Shown: positions 1 through 5,534 of the stretch, piece after piece
Position numbering within the stretch: the first letter of the stretch is position 1
Layout: each line of letters begins with the position of its first letter
Source of the DNA: B16-G9 sp964400655
Lineage (GTDB): Bacteria > Bacteroidota > Bacteroidia > Bacteroidales > F082
NCBI GenBank assembly: GCA_964400655.1
Contig: CAYNVN010000145.1
Location: 1-5,534 of the forward strand
Direction of reading: 5' to 3'
DNA length: 5,534 nucleotides
The notes under the pieces: model-generated
The model's database searches: none
The model's input: the letters and a program-made list of their open reading frames with translations, nothing else
Told to the model about the DNA's origin: nothing
Program-made: the position numbers and the translations under genes

Positions 1-830
1 AGCACATCCACCGAAGGCCGGTGTCGGTTTACCGGCGGATGATCATCCGTAAATATCACATATTTATCATTGATTCGTTTAAGCTGCATGTGAAAAAACC
101 CGTTGGCAACCACAGCCTCTCCCCTGTTAAGCACCATCCCCGATTTGGCTTCCACAACCCTTACCCGCGAATTCATATCGAGGCTTTCGGCAAACCATCT
201 TGTAAAATTTCCGGGCATATGCTGTACAATAACAATGCCGGGAATATCTTCGGGCAGCTGTTCAAAAATATAATGAAAAGCCTGCGTCCCCCCGGTTGAA
301 GCCCCCATGGCAATTACCCGTTGAGCAGGGTTGACCAGGCTGTTACTTTTTGCAACCGATTCGTAAGTACCTTCCGGTTTTTTGGCAAGATTCCTGCCTC
401 CCAAAACCAGTTTTGCCACCTTATCTTTAACAGCATAAGCATTTCGAACGGAATTAACCAGTTCGGCATGAAAATCGAGATTACTGATGATATTTGCAGG
501 TTTGGGCAAAATACTCACCGCACCAAGTTTTAGGGCTTTAATGGCATTTGCCGAACCTTTTTCCGCCACACTCGAGAACATTATCACGGGAATGGGATGT
601 TGCGTCATGAGCTTTTTCAAAAAGGTAAGCCCGTCCATGCGGGGCATTTGTATATCGAGGATGATTACATCGGGTTTTTCCTTACCGATTACCTTAACAG
701 CATCATAAGGGTTGGAGGCCGCAGCATAAATGTACATATCCGGTTGTTCATTAACAATCCGCGACACCGCCATTACAACCACATCGAGATCATCAATTAT
801 TAGTACTTTTATTTTTTTTTCGCTTGACAT
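1..830 (-). CDS. cheB: CheB, receptor methylesterase/glutamine deamidase response regulator (3' end beyond window)
   Basis: This is my own translation of the minus strand; the frame is open from ATG 830-828 to the left edge (276 full codons). CheB removes methyl groups from chemoreceptor glutamates and deamidates glutamines when phosphorylated by CheA. Receiver domain, about residues 7-115: acidic pair Asp13-Asp14, phospho-acceptor Asp59 in LDIQMPRMDG, Ser86 and Lys110 (LPKP). A linker of about 55 residues follows, then the methylesterase domain with nucleophile Ser178 in GASTGG and His204 in QHMP. The catalytic Asp of the usual LTGMGxDG motif would lie just past the edge, since the frame ends within the HRPSVDVL motif that normally precedes it. 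Oddities: Leu15 where CheB usually has Ser after the acidic pair, and ANGFFHM (242-248) where APGxxHM is usual. The start overlaps the cheD stop by one base, so translation is probably coupled. Identity is near certain; the missing C-terminus prevents judging intactness. Confidence 0.96.
   Translation of the reverse strand, partial: MSSEKKIKVLIIDDLDVVVMAVSRIVNEQPDMYIYAAASNPYDAVKVIGKEKPDVIILDIQMPRMDGLTFLKKLMTQHPIPVIMFSSVAEKGSANAIKALKLGAVSILPKPANIISNLDFHAELVNSVRNAYAVKDKVAKLVLGGRNLAKKPEGTYESVAKSNSLVNPAQRVIAMGASTGGTQAFHYIFEQLPEDIPGIVIVQHMPGNFTRWFAESLDMNSRVRVVEAKSGMVLNRGEAVVANGFFHMQLKRINDKYVIFTDDHPPVNRHRPSVDV
812..820 (-). repeat. A9 homopolymer in codons 4-7 of cheB
   Basis: Nine consecutive A residues on the coding strand (T on the plus strand) lie ten bases after the cheB ATG begins and encode part of Glu4-Lys5-Lys6-Ile7. 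A run of this length is a possible site of replication or transcription slippage. The frame is intact as sequenced. Confidence 0.6.
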
Positions 831-832
831 CA
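828..832 (-). promoter_or_regulatory. cheD stop / cheB start overlap (TGATG), translational coupling site
   Basis: On the minus strand the TGA stop of cheD (832-830) shares its final A with the ATG of cheB (830-828). Such overlaps normally allow the terminating ribosome to restart on the downstream gene. An SD-like AAAGGAG (849-843), within the last codons of cheD, stands 12 nt before the cheB ATG, longer than the usual spacing. Coupling is therefore the likelier mechanism of initiation. Confidence 0.7.
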
Positions 833-1315
833 GCTTGTTTTACTCCTTTCCAAAACTTTCTCGATATACTTTTGTTTCACCTCTCCCGTATAAGTATTGA
901 ACAACAATTTCCTTCCCAGTTTTCCTCCCGTACTTGCTGCCACCACTTTAATCTTTTCTTTTCCCAAATGTTCGTAAGCCACCTTAATGTTTCGTTCGCC
1001 GATAAAAAACACCTGGGTTTTGGTATCCAAAACGGCTGCTCCTCCAAAAACTTTGGCAATAATATTATCGGGACGGCTTCCCGTTTTTATCATTTTTTCC
1101 AGCAACATTTTAATGGCAATATTACCAAACTTAGGCGACGCAAGCCCCTCGCCGTTCCACAAAGGCAACATATAATGATTTACCCCTCCGATTCTGTTTA
1201 CCGAATCATAAAGAAATACCGCCACGCACGACCCCAGCAAAGTAGTTACAATGCACGGTTCCTTACTCACATACATCGCCGAAGGGTATAAAAAATGCTT
1301 ATTATATTCGGTCAT
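830..1315 (-). CDS. cheD: CheD, chemoreceptor glutamine deamidase
   Basis: The 161-residue protein is close to the usual CheD length (around 160 residues in Thermotoga). CheD hydrolyses specific glutamine side chains on receptor cytoplasmic helices to glutamate, creating methylation sites. The catalytic Cys-His-Thr arrangement is visible: Thr24 and Cys30 in TTLLGSCVAV and His47 in GGVNHYMLP. The 6- and 17-residue spacings match Thr21/Cys27/His44 of Thermotoga CheD as I recall them. The family segments FGGAAV (residues about 90-95), IGERN and ASTGGKLGRK follow. No signal peptide or membrane segment is seen, so it is cytosolic. The start lies 6 bp after the upstream kinase-like gene, with AAGG 4 nt before the ATG. 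It overlaps cheB by one base. CheC, the phosphatase partner of CheD in Bacillus and Thermotoga, is not in the window, so regulation of this CheD may differ or cheC may lie elsewhere. Confidence 0.96.
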   Translation of the reverse strand: MTEYNKHFLYPSAMYVSKEPCIVTTLLGSCVAVFLYDSVNRIGGVNHYMLPLWNGEGLASPKFGNIAIKMLLEKMIKTGSRPDNIIAKVFGGAAVLDTKTQVFFIGERNIKVAYEHLGKEKIKVVAASTGGKLGRKLLFNTYTGEVKQKYIEKVLERSKTS

Positions 1316-1319
1316 ATTA

Positions 1320-1323
1320 CCTT
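1320..1323 (-). promoter_or_regulatory. Short SD-like AAGG before cheD
   Basis: AAGG overlaps the TAA stop (1324-1322) of the preceding gene and sits 4 nt (TAAT) before the cheD ATG at 1315. It is weak, and its use is uncertain in a genome whose other starts mostly lack SD motifs. It supports the chosen start only modestly. Confidence 0.35.
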
Positions 1324-2170
1324 AAAAACTTTCTGCTTCATCATCCATATCAAAAAACAACTCGTCATCATCAGCAGCAAAACCGCAATCGGTTCGTATC
1401 GCCTCGGGAACTGTAACCCTGAAAATGGAGCCTTTGCCCGGTTCACTTTCCACATCAAGCTTACCGTGCAGCAAATCCAACACTCCCGTAACAACCGGCA
1501 AGCCGATACCGCTACCGGTATTGATTGAATTAATGGTTTCATCAAGCCTTTTGAACCTGTCAAAAAGCTCATGTATTTTTTGTTGCTCGATACCCACGCC
1601 AAAATCCTGCACGGTAATGTTCAAAATTCCCTCTTCCACTCCGGCATATACAACAACACGGTTTTCGGGGTCGGAGGCCTTAATGGCGTTGCTTACAAGA
1701 TTTGAAACAACGATTTTTATAATTACAGGATCCACGACAAATACCGACAGTGCGGGGTTGTCATCATTTTCAAGTAACAGCTCCAGCGATTTTTTTTCTG
1801 CCTCCGGCTTAAATTCATCCAACACCTGTTTCAACACCGAAACCACATCAACTTTAACCGGATTGGCCACCGCTTCACCCGCTTCGAGCCGTGCGGCCAT
1901 AAATATATTATTCAGCTGGAAATCCAGAAAAAAAGCTTCGGAATAGATGATCTGCGCCAGCTCCTTTGCTTTGTTCATATCATTGCCGCCAAGTTGCGTG
2001 ATGGCTTTTGAAAGCCCGAGTATGGAGGTAAAAGGGTTGATTATTTCATTTGTAATAAGTGAAATAAAGTAACTTTTGTATCCTTCCGACTTTTCGAGTT
2101 TTTCATTCAGCGCTTCCAGCCTGGCGTTAAGTTTCTGATTCTCCTCTTGTAATCTGCTAATGTCATCCAT
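1322..2170 (-). CDS. Soluble histidine-kinase-like protein lacking the phospho-acceptor His (probable pseudokinase)
   Basis: The 282-residue protein has no membrane segment, PAS, GAF or receiver domain. Residues 4-28 form a coiled coil with a clean heptad pattern (I4, L7, N11, L14, L18, L21, L25). Residues about 31-97 resemble the two helices of a DHp/HisKA domain, but the H-box reads LITNEIINPFTSILG: Asn41 stands where the phosphorylated histidine belongs, and the usual Arg three residues later is Ile44. The first histidine of the protein is His200. Residues about 105-256 form a GHKL ATPase domain with the expected boxes: N box NLVSNAIKAS (Asn157, Asn161), G1 DFGVGI (Asp189, Gly191, Gly193), F box LFDRF (202-206) and G2 GSGIGL (219-224). 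ATP binding therefore looks possible while autophosphorylation on the normal residue does not. The C-terminal 22 residues are strongly acidic. The gene lies 36 bp after cheR and 6 bp before cheD. I infer a regulatory or scaffolding role in the chemotaxis complex; its exact function is unknown to me. Confidence 0.9.
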   Translation of the reverse strand: MDDISRLQEENQKLNARLEALNEKLEKSEGYKSYFISLITNEIINPFTSILGLSKAITQLGGNDMNKAKELAQIIYSEAFFLDFQLNNIFMAARLEAGEAVANPVKVDVVSVLKQVLDEFKPEAEKKSLELLLENDDNPALSVFVVDPVIIKIVVSNLVSNAIKASDPENRVVVYAGVEEGILNITVQDFGVGIEQQKIHELFDRFKRLDETINSINTGSGIGLPVVTGVLDLLHGKLDVESEPGKGSIFRVTVPEAIRTDCGFAADDDELFFDMDDEAESF

Positions 2171-2206
2171 AATCTTTATCTGAATAATGATTCTCTGTTT
2201 CCTATA
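2171..2206. other. 36-bp intergenic gap between cheR and the kinase-like gene
   Basis: This is the widest gap in the cluster. It is A/T-rich and holds only a weak 4-bp inverted repeat (GAAT/ATTC, 2182-2193). I see no SD before the ATG at 2170, no terminator and no convincing promoter, so read-through from cheR is the simplest reading. Confidence 0.6.
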
Positions 2207-3085
2207 TTATTTTGTTTTACGGTATATGGTGGGTTTTACCTGTTTTATGTTATTAAAATGATGATTTAACAACGATTCGGAATGGCCGATAAAAAGATAC
2301 CCGCCCGGTTTTAAATGTTCCAGCAAATTTGTAACCACTTTACGCTGCATTATTTTATCAAAATAGATAAGTGTATTTCTGCAAAAAACAATATCAAAAT
2401 CTTTGGCAAGGTTATAATAATCATCCACAAGATTTAGCCACATAAACCGTGTTTTATCGCGCAACACTTTCGATATGCGTATTTGCTGTTTCCCATCGCC
2501 TTTACTTTTAAGCAGATATCGTTTACGATACCTGTCGGGGATATTTTCGGCAGCCGAAAAGGGATAAATGGCCTTAACGGCCTTTTTTAAAATTGAAGTT
2601 GAAATATCGCTGCCGTAAACAATGTAATCGCGAATGCGGTTTAACCGGCATTCGTCTTCCAGCACCATGCAAAGGGTATATACCTCCTCTCCGCTTGAGC
2701 ATCCTGCACTCCACACCTTCGGGTTTTTAATTCCTTTACCCATCAAATCGGGAATAACAGAATCAATAAGAAAATCAAAATGGGCGCTCTCACGAAAAAA
2801 ATCCGTTTTGTTGGTCGATACCACATCTATCATCTCAATCACCTCCTCGCTGCTCAAATCACCTCCTTTCAAAACAAAATTCACATAATCGGAATATCGT
2901 TTCATATTCAGTGCTTTCAGCCGTTTTACAAGACGTGATTTAAGTAAAAACTTTTTTTTATCGGGCAACTGAATACCAAACTCCCGGTAGATAAACCTGC
3001 TGAGTTTATGAAAATCGCGGTCGGTAAACTCTCCGAAATCTTCAATACCAAAATCAAATCTGCTATTTTTCCCGATATTGTCCAT
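2207..3085 (-). CDS. cheR: CheR, chemoreceptor glutamate methyltransferase
   Basis: The 292-residue protein is a typical length for CheR, which transfers a methyl group from S-adenosylmethionine (SAM) to receptor glutamates during adaptation. The N-terminal helical subdomain spans about residues 18-88 and includes the basic stretch KSRLVKRLKAL. The catalytic domain follows, with the family signature VSTNKTDFFRE (89-99), SAM motif I WSAGCSSGEEVYTL (125-138), acidic Asp160 in YGSDIS, FCRNTLIYFD (234-243; Thr where Val or Met is common) and GGYLFIGHSESL (261-272). The beta-subdomain segment around residues 189-204 can be laid without gaps on E. coli CheR as I remember it, which bears on pentapeptide binding. 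No signal peptide or membrane helix is seen. The start at 3085 is 5 bp after the receptor stop and has no SD. Two strong SD-like sequences lie inside the gene, one followed by an in-frame ATG (Met85). Confidence 0.97.
   Translation of the reverse strand: MDNIGKNSRFDFGIEDFGEFTDRDFHKLSRFIYREFGIQLPDKKKFLLKSRLVKRLKALNMKRYSDYVNFVLKGGDLSSEEVIEMIDVVSTNKTDFFRESAHFDFLIDSVIPDLMGKGIKNPKVWSAGCSSGEEVYTLCMVLEDECRLNRIRDYIVYGSDISTSILKKAVKAIYPFSAAENIPDRYRKRYLLKSKGDGKQQIRISKVLRDKTRFMWLNLVDDYYNLAKDFDIVFCRNTLIYFDKIMQRKVVTNLLEHLKPGGYLFIGHSESLLNHHFNNIKQVKPTIYRKTK
2831..2848 (-). promoter_or_regulatory. Internal SD plus in-frame ATG within cheR (candidate second start)
   Basis: On the minus strand GAGGAGGTGATT (2848-2837) is followed by the in-frame ATG of Met85 (2833-2831); GGAGG to ATG spacing is 8 nt. 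Initiation here would give a 208-residue product beginning at the boundary between the helical subdomain and the catalytic domain. The sequence also simply encodes Glu-Glu-Val-Ile, and GAG-GTG codon pairs produce similar matches elsewhere (for example in the receptor near 3974), so real use is unproven. Confidence 0.25.
2858..2870 (-). promoter_or_regulatory. SD-like sequence, near-perfect complement of the 16S rRNA tail, inside cheR
   Basis: GAAAGGAGGTGAT on the minus strand pairs over at least 11 nt with the conserved 3' tail of 16S rRNA. It lies about 20 nt upstream of the second internal SD and has no ATG at normal spacing, so it is not a start site by itself. It might cause ribosome pausing in a host whose anti-SD is accessible. 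Confidence 0.25.
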
Positions 3086-3090
3086 AAAAA

Positions 3091-4752
3091 TTAAAATTTT
3101 TCGAAACCACTGTCAAGGTTGTCTTCTTTACCAAGATCAATATAGACTCCCGATGATGAATTATCTTTTATGCGTTTGGGAGGGGCTTCATTTTCAAATA
3201 CAGAAGTGTGTTGCGGACGCTGGAATCCCGTATTGGAAGAAACTTTAAACTCTTTGGTGTCGAGTTTAAAGAAGGTCATGGTTTGCAACAACTGTTCGGC
3301 CTGTCCCGAAAGCTCCTCGGCACTGGTGGCAATTTGCTCCGATGCAGCAGCGTTTTGCTGTGTAATTTCGTTGAGGTGTTGTATGGCAATGTTTATCTGG
3401 TTTGCTCCCATCTCCTGCTCCTGGCTGGCATTGTTAATCCTTCTGATTAAGGTTGATGTTTTATTAATTTCGGGGGCAATATCCTGCATCAACACACCTG
3501 CCTCTTCAATAACGTTAACACTTGATTTTGAAAGGTCTTCAATTTCGCTGGCAGCTTTTTTACTGCGGTCGGCCAGCTTACCAACTTCCGAAGCAACCAC
3601 CCCGAATCCTTTTCCGTGTTCACCTGCCCGGGCAGCTTCAACGGCCGCATTCAGTGCAAGAATATTGGTTTGGAAGGCAATTTCATCAATAATGCTGATC
3701 TTTTCGGCAATATCGTTAATTTTCACGCGGCTGTCAACGGCGGCATGCACCATTTTATCGGTTTTGTCGGCAAGGTTTTCGGCAATTTTTTCTGTTTCCT
3801 TGGCATTGCTTGCATTTTCCTGAATGGCCGAAACCATCTCTTCAATGGATGAGGAGACCTCCTCGGTGGATGATGCCTGAGCCGTTGCTCCCTGCGAAAT
3901 ATTTTGCGAAGCGGAACTCAGCTCCCTGCTTGCCAGCGACAAATTATCGGCGGCCATAAACACAGTGGTTACCACCTCCTTAAGCTTATCGCGCATACCT
4001 TCAATATTGTATATAACCTCTCCCAGCTCATCTTTCGGTAATTCGGGGATTTCAACTTCAAGGTTACCTTTGGCCAGCTCGTTAATCACCTTATTGCTTA
4101 CTTTAAGCTTATTGGCAATATCGCGGATAAGGAAAACGGCAAGAACAAAAATAAGTATCAAACCGCCGATAATTATTATCATGGCCTGAGTTTTTGTTGA
4201 TTCCATAATCTTTGCGGCATTCATACTTATTTTCTCCGCTTCTTCCAGATGGTACTCCATCAGCTGATTAACATCCTGTACCGTTTTATTCAGCGAGCTG
4301 AAAAACACATCAAAACGATACTTTTCACTGCTCTTTATCTTTTTCATGGATTTGGCAGCCTCAAGAATATCTTCGGTATGTTTAACCATTTCCAGAAAAT
4401 CGAGGTTGGTTTTTTCAATCAGGCTTTTGTTGGTATGTGCCCCCATGAGGTTTTCCAGATTGTTCCATGTAATTTTTAAATGATCGAGTTTTATCACAAG
4501 ATTGTAAACCTCCGACTTGTCAATGCTGTCGCTTCTTTGAATTTGCTGAATGGGAAAAGCAATGGACATAATCAGTTCATCCGAAAAGCTTTTCAGATGC
4601 TTCAAAGGAGCCACCCTGTTATTATACATGTCGTTGGCTGCATTTTCAATCTTTTTTAAATTGGAAAGTCCGTTCTGACCCACTAACGCTATTAATGCCA
4701 GAGTTATGGCAAGCATTACATACAATTTTGTTCCAATCTTTAAATTTTTCAT
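3091..4752 (-). CDS. Methyl-accepting chemotaxis protein, transmembrane receptor
   Basis: The 553-residue receptor has classical topology. Lysines at 2, 5 and 9 precede TM1 (about 10-27). An all-alpha periplasmic domain of about 160 residues (28-188) fits the four-helix-bundle sensor class; its ligand cannot be read. TM2 is about 190-209. A HAMP domain (about 210-262, with PKDELGEV at 239-246) leads to the signalling hairpin, with its tip at Glu378 inside the highly conserved FQTNILALNAAVEAARAGEHG segment that contacts CheA and CheW. Candidate methylation sites fit the consensus of small residues flanking Glu/Gln pairs: Glu297-Glu298, Glu304-Glu305 and Glu472-Gln473, the last containing a glutamine that CheD or CheB could deamidate. 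A flexible tail (about 498-548) ends in GFEKF, resembling the NWETF-type tether for CheR and CheB. The gene sits 17 bp after cheW and 5 bp before cheR, with no SD. It is probably the main receptor served by this cluster. Confidence 0.97.
   Translation of the reverse strand: MKNLKIGTKLYVMLAITLALIALVGQNGLSNLKKIENAANDMYNNRVAPLKHLKSFSDELIMSIAFPIQQIQRSDSIDKSEVYNLVIKLDHLKITWNNLENLMGAHTNKSLIEKTNLDFLEMVKHTEDILEAAKSMKKIKSSEKYRFDVFFSSLNKTVQDVNQLMEYHLEEAEKISMNAAKIMESTKTQAMIIIIGGLILIFVLAVFLIRDIANKLKVSNKVINELAKGNLEVEIPELPKDELGEVIYNIEGMRDKLKEVVTTVFMAADNLSLASRELSSASQNISQGATAQASSTEEVSSSIEEMVSAIQENASNAKETEKIAENLADKTDKMVHAAVDSRVKINDIAEKISIIDEIAFQTNILALNAAVEAARAGEHGKGFGVVASEVGKLADRSKKAASEIEDLSKSSVNVIEEAGVLMQDIAPEINKTSTLIRRINNASQEQEMGANQINIAIQHLNEITQQNAAASEQIATSAEELSGQAEQLLQTMTFFKLDTKEFKVSSNTGFQRPQHTSVFENEAPPKRIKDNSSSGVYIDLGKEDNLDSGFEKF
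3094..3108 (-). other. Receptor C-terminal GFEKF, candidate CheR/CheB-binding pentapeptide
   Basis: The last five codons before the stop encode Gly-Phe-Glu-Lys-Phe (549-553). The pattern of aromatic, Glu, any residue, Phe at the extreme C-terminus follows a polar linker of about 50 residues. It matches the layout of enterobacterial NWETF pentapeptides, with Phe replacing Trp. Binding is inferred. Confidence 0.5.
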
Positions 4753-4769
4753 AATATTGTTATTTTGTA

Positions 4770-5246
4770 TTATCCTATATTTTGTAAACGCGTAATATCC
4801 TCACTGCTAAACACCTTTTCCACATCAAGAATCAAAATAAAATCCTCACCTTTTTTATACACACCCCGGATAAAATTGCTGTTGTACTTTTCGCTCAACG
4901 CCGGATAATCTCTAATGGAGTCAACATCGGCTTCGAACACCTCGTTGGCTTTATCGGCCAATATGCCCACATTTGCTTCTTCGCCATTTATTGAAAGGGT
5001 TAAAATAATGATTATCTGCGGCTCGTCAGTTCCCGGCGAAGTAAAACCAAATTTATAATAGGTATCCACCACGGGAATTACATTACCCCTGATGTTGATA
5101 ATGCCCTTTAAATAGGGTGGCGATTGCGGGATTCTGGTAAATTGTTGCACCTGCAAAATTTTAACCACATTATGCACATTGAGCGCAAACTCCTCCCCTC
5201 CCAGCGAAAAGGAAAGGTAAGTATTTATATTATTTTGTGTATCCAT
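4770..5246 (-). CDS. cheW: CheW, receptor-kinase coupling protein
   Basis: The 158-residue single-domain protein is of usual CheW length. CheW joins receptor hairpin tips to the P5 domain of CheA, so that receptor state controls kinase activity in the cytoplasmic array. The CheW fold is recognisable in order: YLSFSLGGEEFALNV at the N-terminus (10-24), VVKILQVQQFTRIP (27-40), the hallmark GIINIRGNVIPVVD (48-61, with conserved Arg53), then VGILADKANEVFEAD and a C-terminal GEDFILILDVEKVF strand. There is no signal peptide, membrane helix or receiver domain, so this is not CheV. The start at 5246 is 12 bp after the cheA stop in A/T-rich sequence with no SD. The stop at 4770 is 17 bp before the receptor. 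Its position between cheA and the receptor agrees with direct assembly of the three into one signalling unit. Confidence 0.96.
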   Translation of the reverse strand: MDTQNNINTYLSFSLGGEEFALNVHNVVKILQVQQFTRIPQSPPYLKGIINIRGNVIPVVDTYYKFGFTSPGTDEPQIIIILTLSINGEEANVGILADKANEVFEADVDSIRDYPALSEKYNSNFIRGVYKKGEDFILILDVEKVFSSEDITRLQNIG

Positions 5247-5258
5247 GGTTGTTAATTA

Positions 5259-5534
5259 TTAATCCTGAAAATTAGTAATGATTTTGTTCACATCCATCAC
5301 CAGAGCAATGTTACCGTCACCCAAAATGGAGGCTCCCGAAAAAATATCCATTCCCCGCAAATACTTACCGAGCGGTTTTATTACCGCCTGATACTTACTC
5401 ACGATTTTATTGATAAGAATCCCCACCTCTTTCTCTTCGTGAACCAGCACCAGCATATAATTGGGCGGCATTTTTTCCGCCGAATCCCACGAGAAGTGTT
5501 CCGTCAGGTCAATAAAAGGTATTTGCCTGCCCTC
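5259..5534 (-). CDS. cheA: CheA histidine kinase, C-terminal P5 regulatory domain (5' part beyond window)
   Basis: The frame is open from the right edge to the TAA at 5261-5259, giving 91 residues. The fragment is the second half of a CheW-like P5 domain: PFIDLTEHFSW, then YMLVLVHEEKEVGILINKI, followed by the CheA-typical LGKYLRGMDIFSGASILGDG and a final strand ALVMDVNKI. The GASILGDG segment near the C-terminus favours CheA over a second CheW or a CheV. P5 binds CheW and receptors and passes control to the kinase core, whose domains lie outside the window. An internal ATG at 5471 is not a gene start, because the same conserved domain continues upstream of it. There is no receiver domain after P5, so this is not a CheA-CheY fusion. 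cheW follows after 12 bp. Confidence 0.93.
   Translation of the reverse strand, partial: EGRQIPFIDLTEHFSWDSAEKMPPNYMLVLVHEEKEVGILINKIVSKYQAVIKPLGKYLRGMDIFSGASILGDGNIALVMDVNKIITNFQD

Noticed and set aside
824..1291. Plus-strand open frame (155 codons) opposite cheD
   Set aside because: It is fully covered by an unmistakable CheD on the other strand and has no recognisable motifs.
1325..1339. C-terminal EAESF of the pseudokinase as a CheR-binding pentapeptide like that of the receptor
   Set aside because: The key aromatic second position is Ala, so only the terminal Phe resembles the motif.
1425..1946. Plus-strand open frame (173 codons) opposite the kinase-like gene
   Set aside because: The low-complexity Ser/Thr-rich product mirrors the minus-strand GHKL domain, so I treat it as a shadow.
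2182..2193. Inverted repeat GAAT/ATTC between cheR and the kinase-like gene as a terminator
   Set aside because: The stem is only 4 bp of mostly A/T with no following T run, far too weak.
3170..3823. Long plus-strand open frame (217 codons) opposite the receptor
   Set aside because: It is antisense to the highly conserved signalling domain of the receptor; its Ser/Ala/Leu-rich translation is what reading the reverse of such a helix-rich gene produces. No domain or start signal is seen.
4761..4790. TATTTTG-like sequences near the cheW/receptor gap as a Bacteroidota -7 promoter (TAnnTTTG)
   Set aside because: They lie on the plus strand, opposite to all genes, and are one base short of the consensus; simple A/T richness explains them.
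5259..5471. A separate 70-residue CheW-like protein starting at ATG 5471
   Set aside because: The frame continues upstream to the window edge with P5-like sequence (PFIDLTEHFSW), so this is the end of CheA.

Overview
The whole window is one strand of a chemotaxis gene cluster. All seven genes lie on the minus strand, so transcription runs from the right edge to the left. In reading order they are: the 3' end of cheA (5534-5259), cheW (5246-4770), a membrane chemoreceptor (4752-3091), cheR (3085-2207), a soluble histidine-kinase-like protein (2170-1322), cheD (1315-830) and cheB (from 830, running off the left edge). Spacings in that order are 12, 17, 5, 36 and 6 bp, then a 1-bp overlap, which suggests a single operon. 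Its promoter and terminator lie outside the window, and no convincing internal promoter or terminator is visible. No stretch longer than 36 bp is without a gene.

The organism is probably a member of the Bacteroidota (moderate confidence). The DNA is moderately AT-rich. Most gene starts are preceded by A/T-rich sequence rather than a Shine-Dalgarno (SD) motif, while strong SD-like sequences occur inside coding regions where they have no obvious role. Protein style (Lys/Asn/Ile-rich) and the gene mixture agree. No rRNA, tRNA, mobile element or CRISPR array is visible.

The genes would work together as follows. The receptor, with a periplasmic four-helix-type sensor, couples through CheW to CheA. 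CheR methylates the receptor. CheB, activated by phosphorylation at Asp59, demethylates and deamidates it, and CheD deamidates receptor glutamines. This is a full adaptation module around one receptor. No cheY or cheC is present in the window, and the output organelle cannot be deduced.

The outstanding oddity is the protein between cheR and cheD. It has a dimerising coiled coil, a histidine-kinase DHp-like helical pair and an intact-looking GHKL ATP-binding domain, but asparagine (Asn41) replaces the phospho-accepting histidine and no other histidine lies in the helical region. It looks like a histidine pseudokinase built into a chemotaxis operon. Secondary points are a C-terminal GFEKF sequence on the receptor that resembles the CheR/CheB-tethering pentapeptide, and a strong internal SD plus ATG at the domain boundary of cheR.
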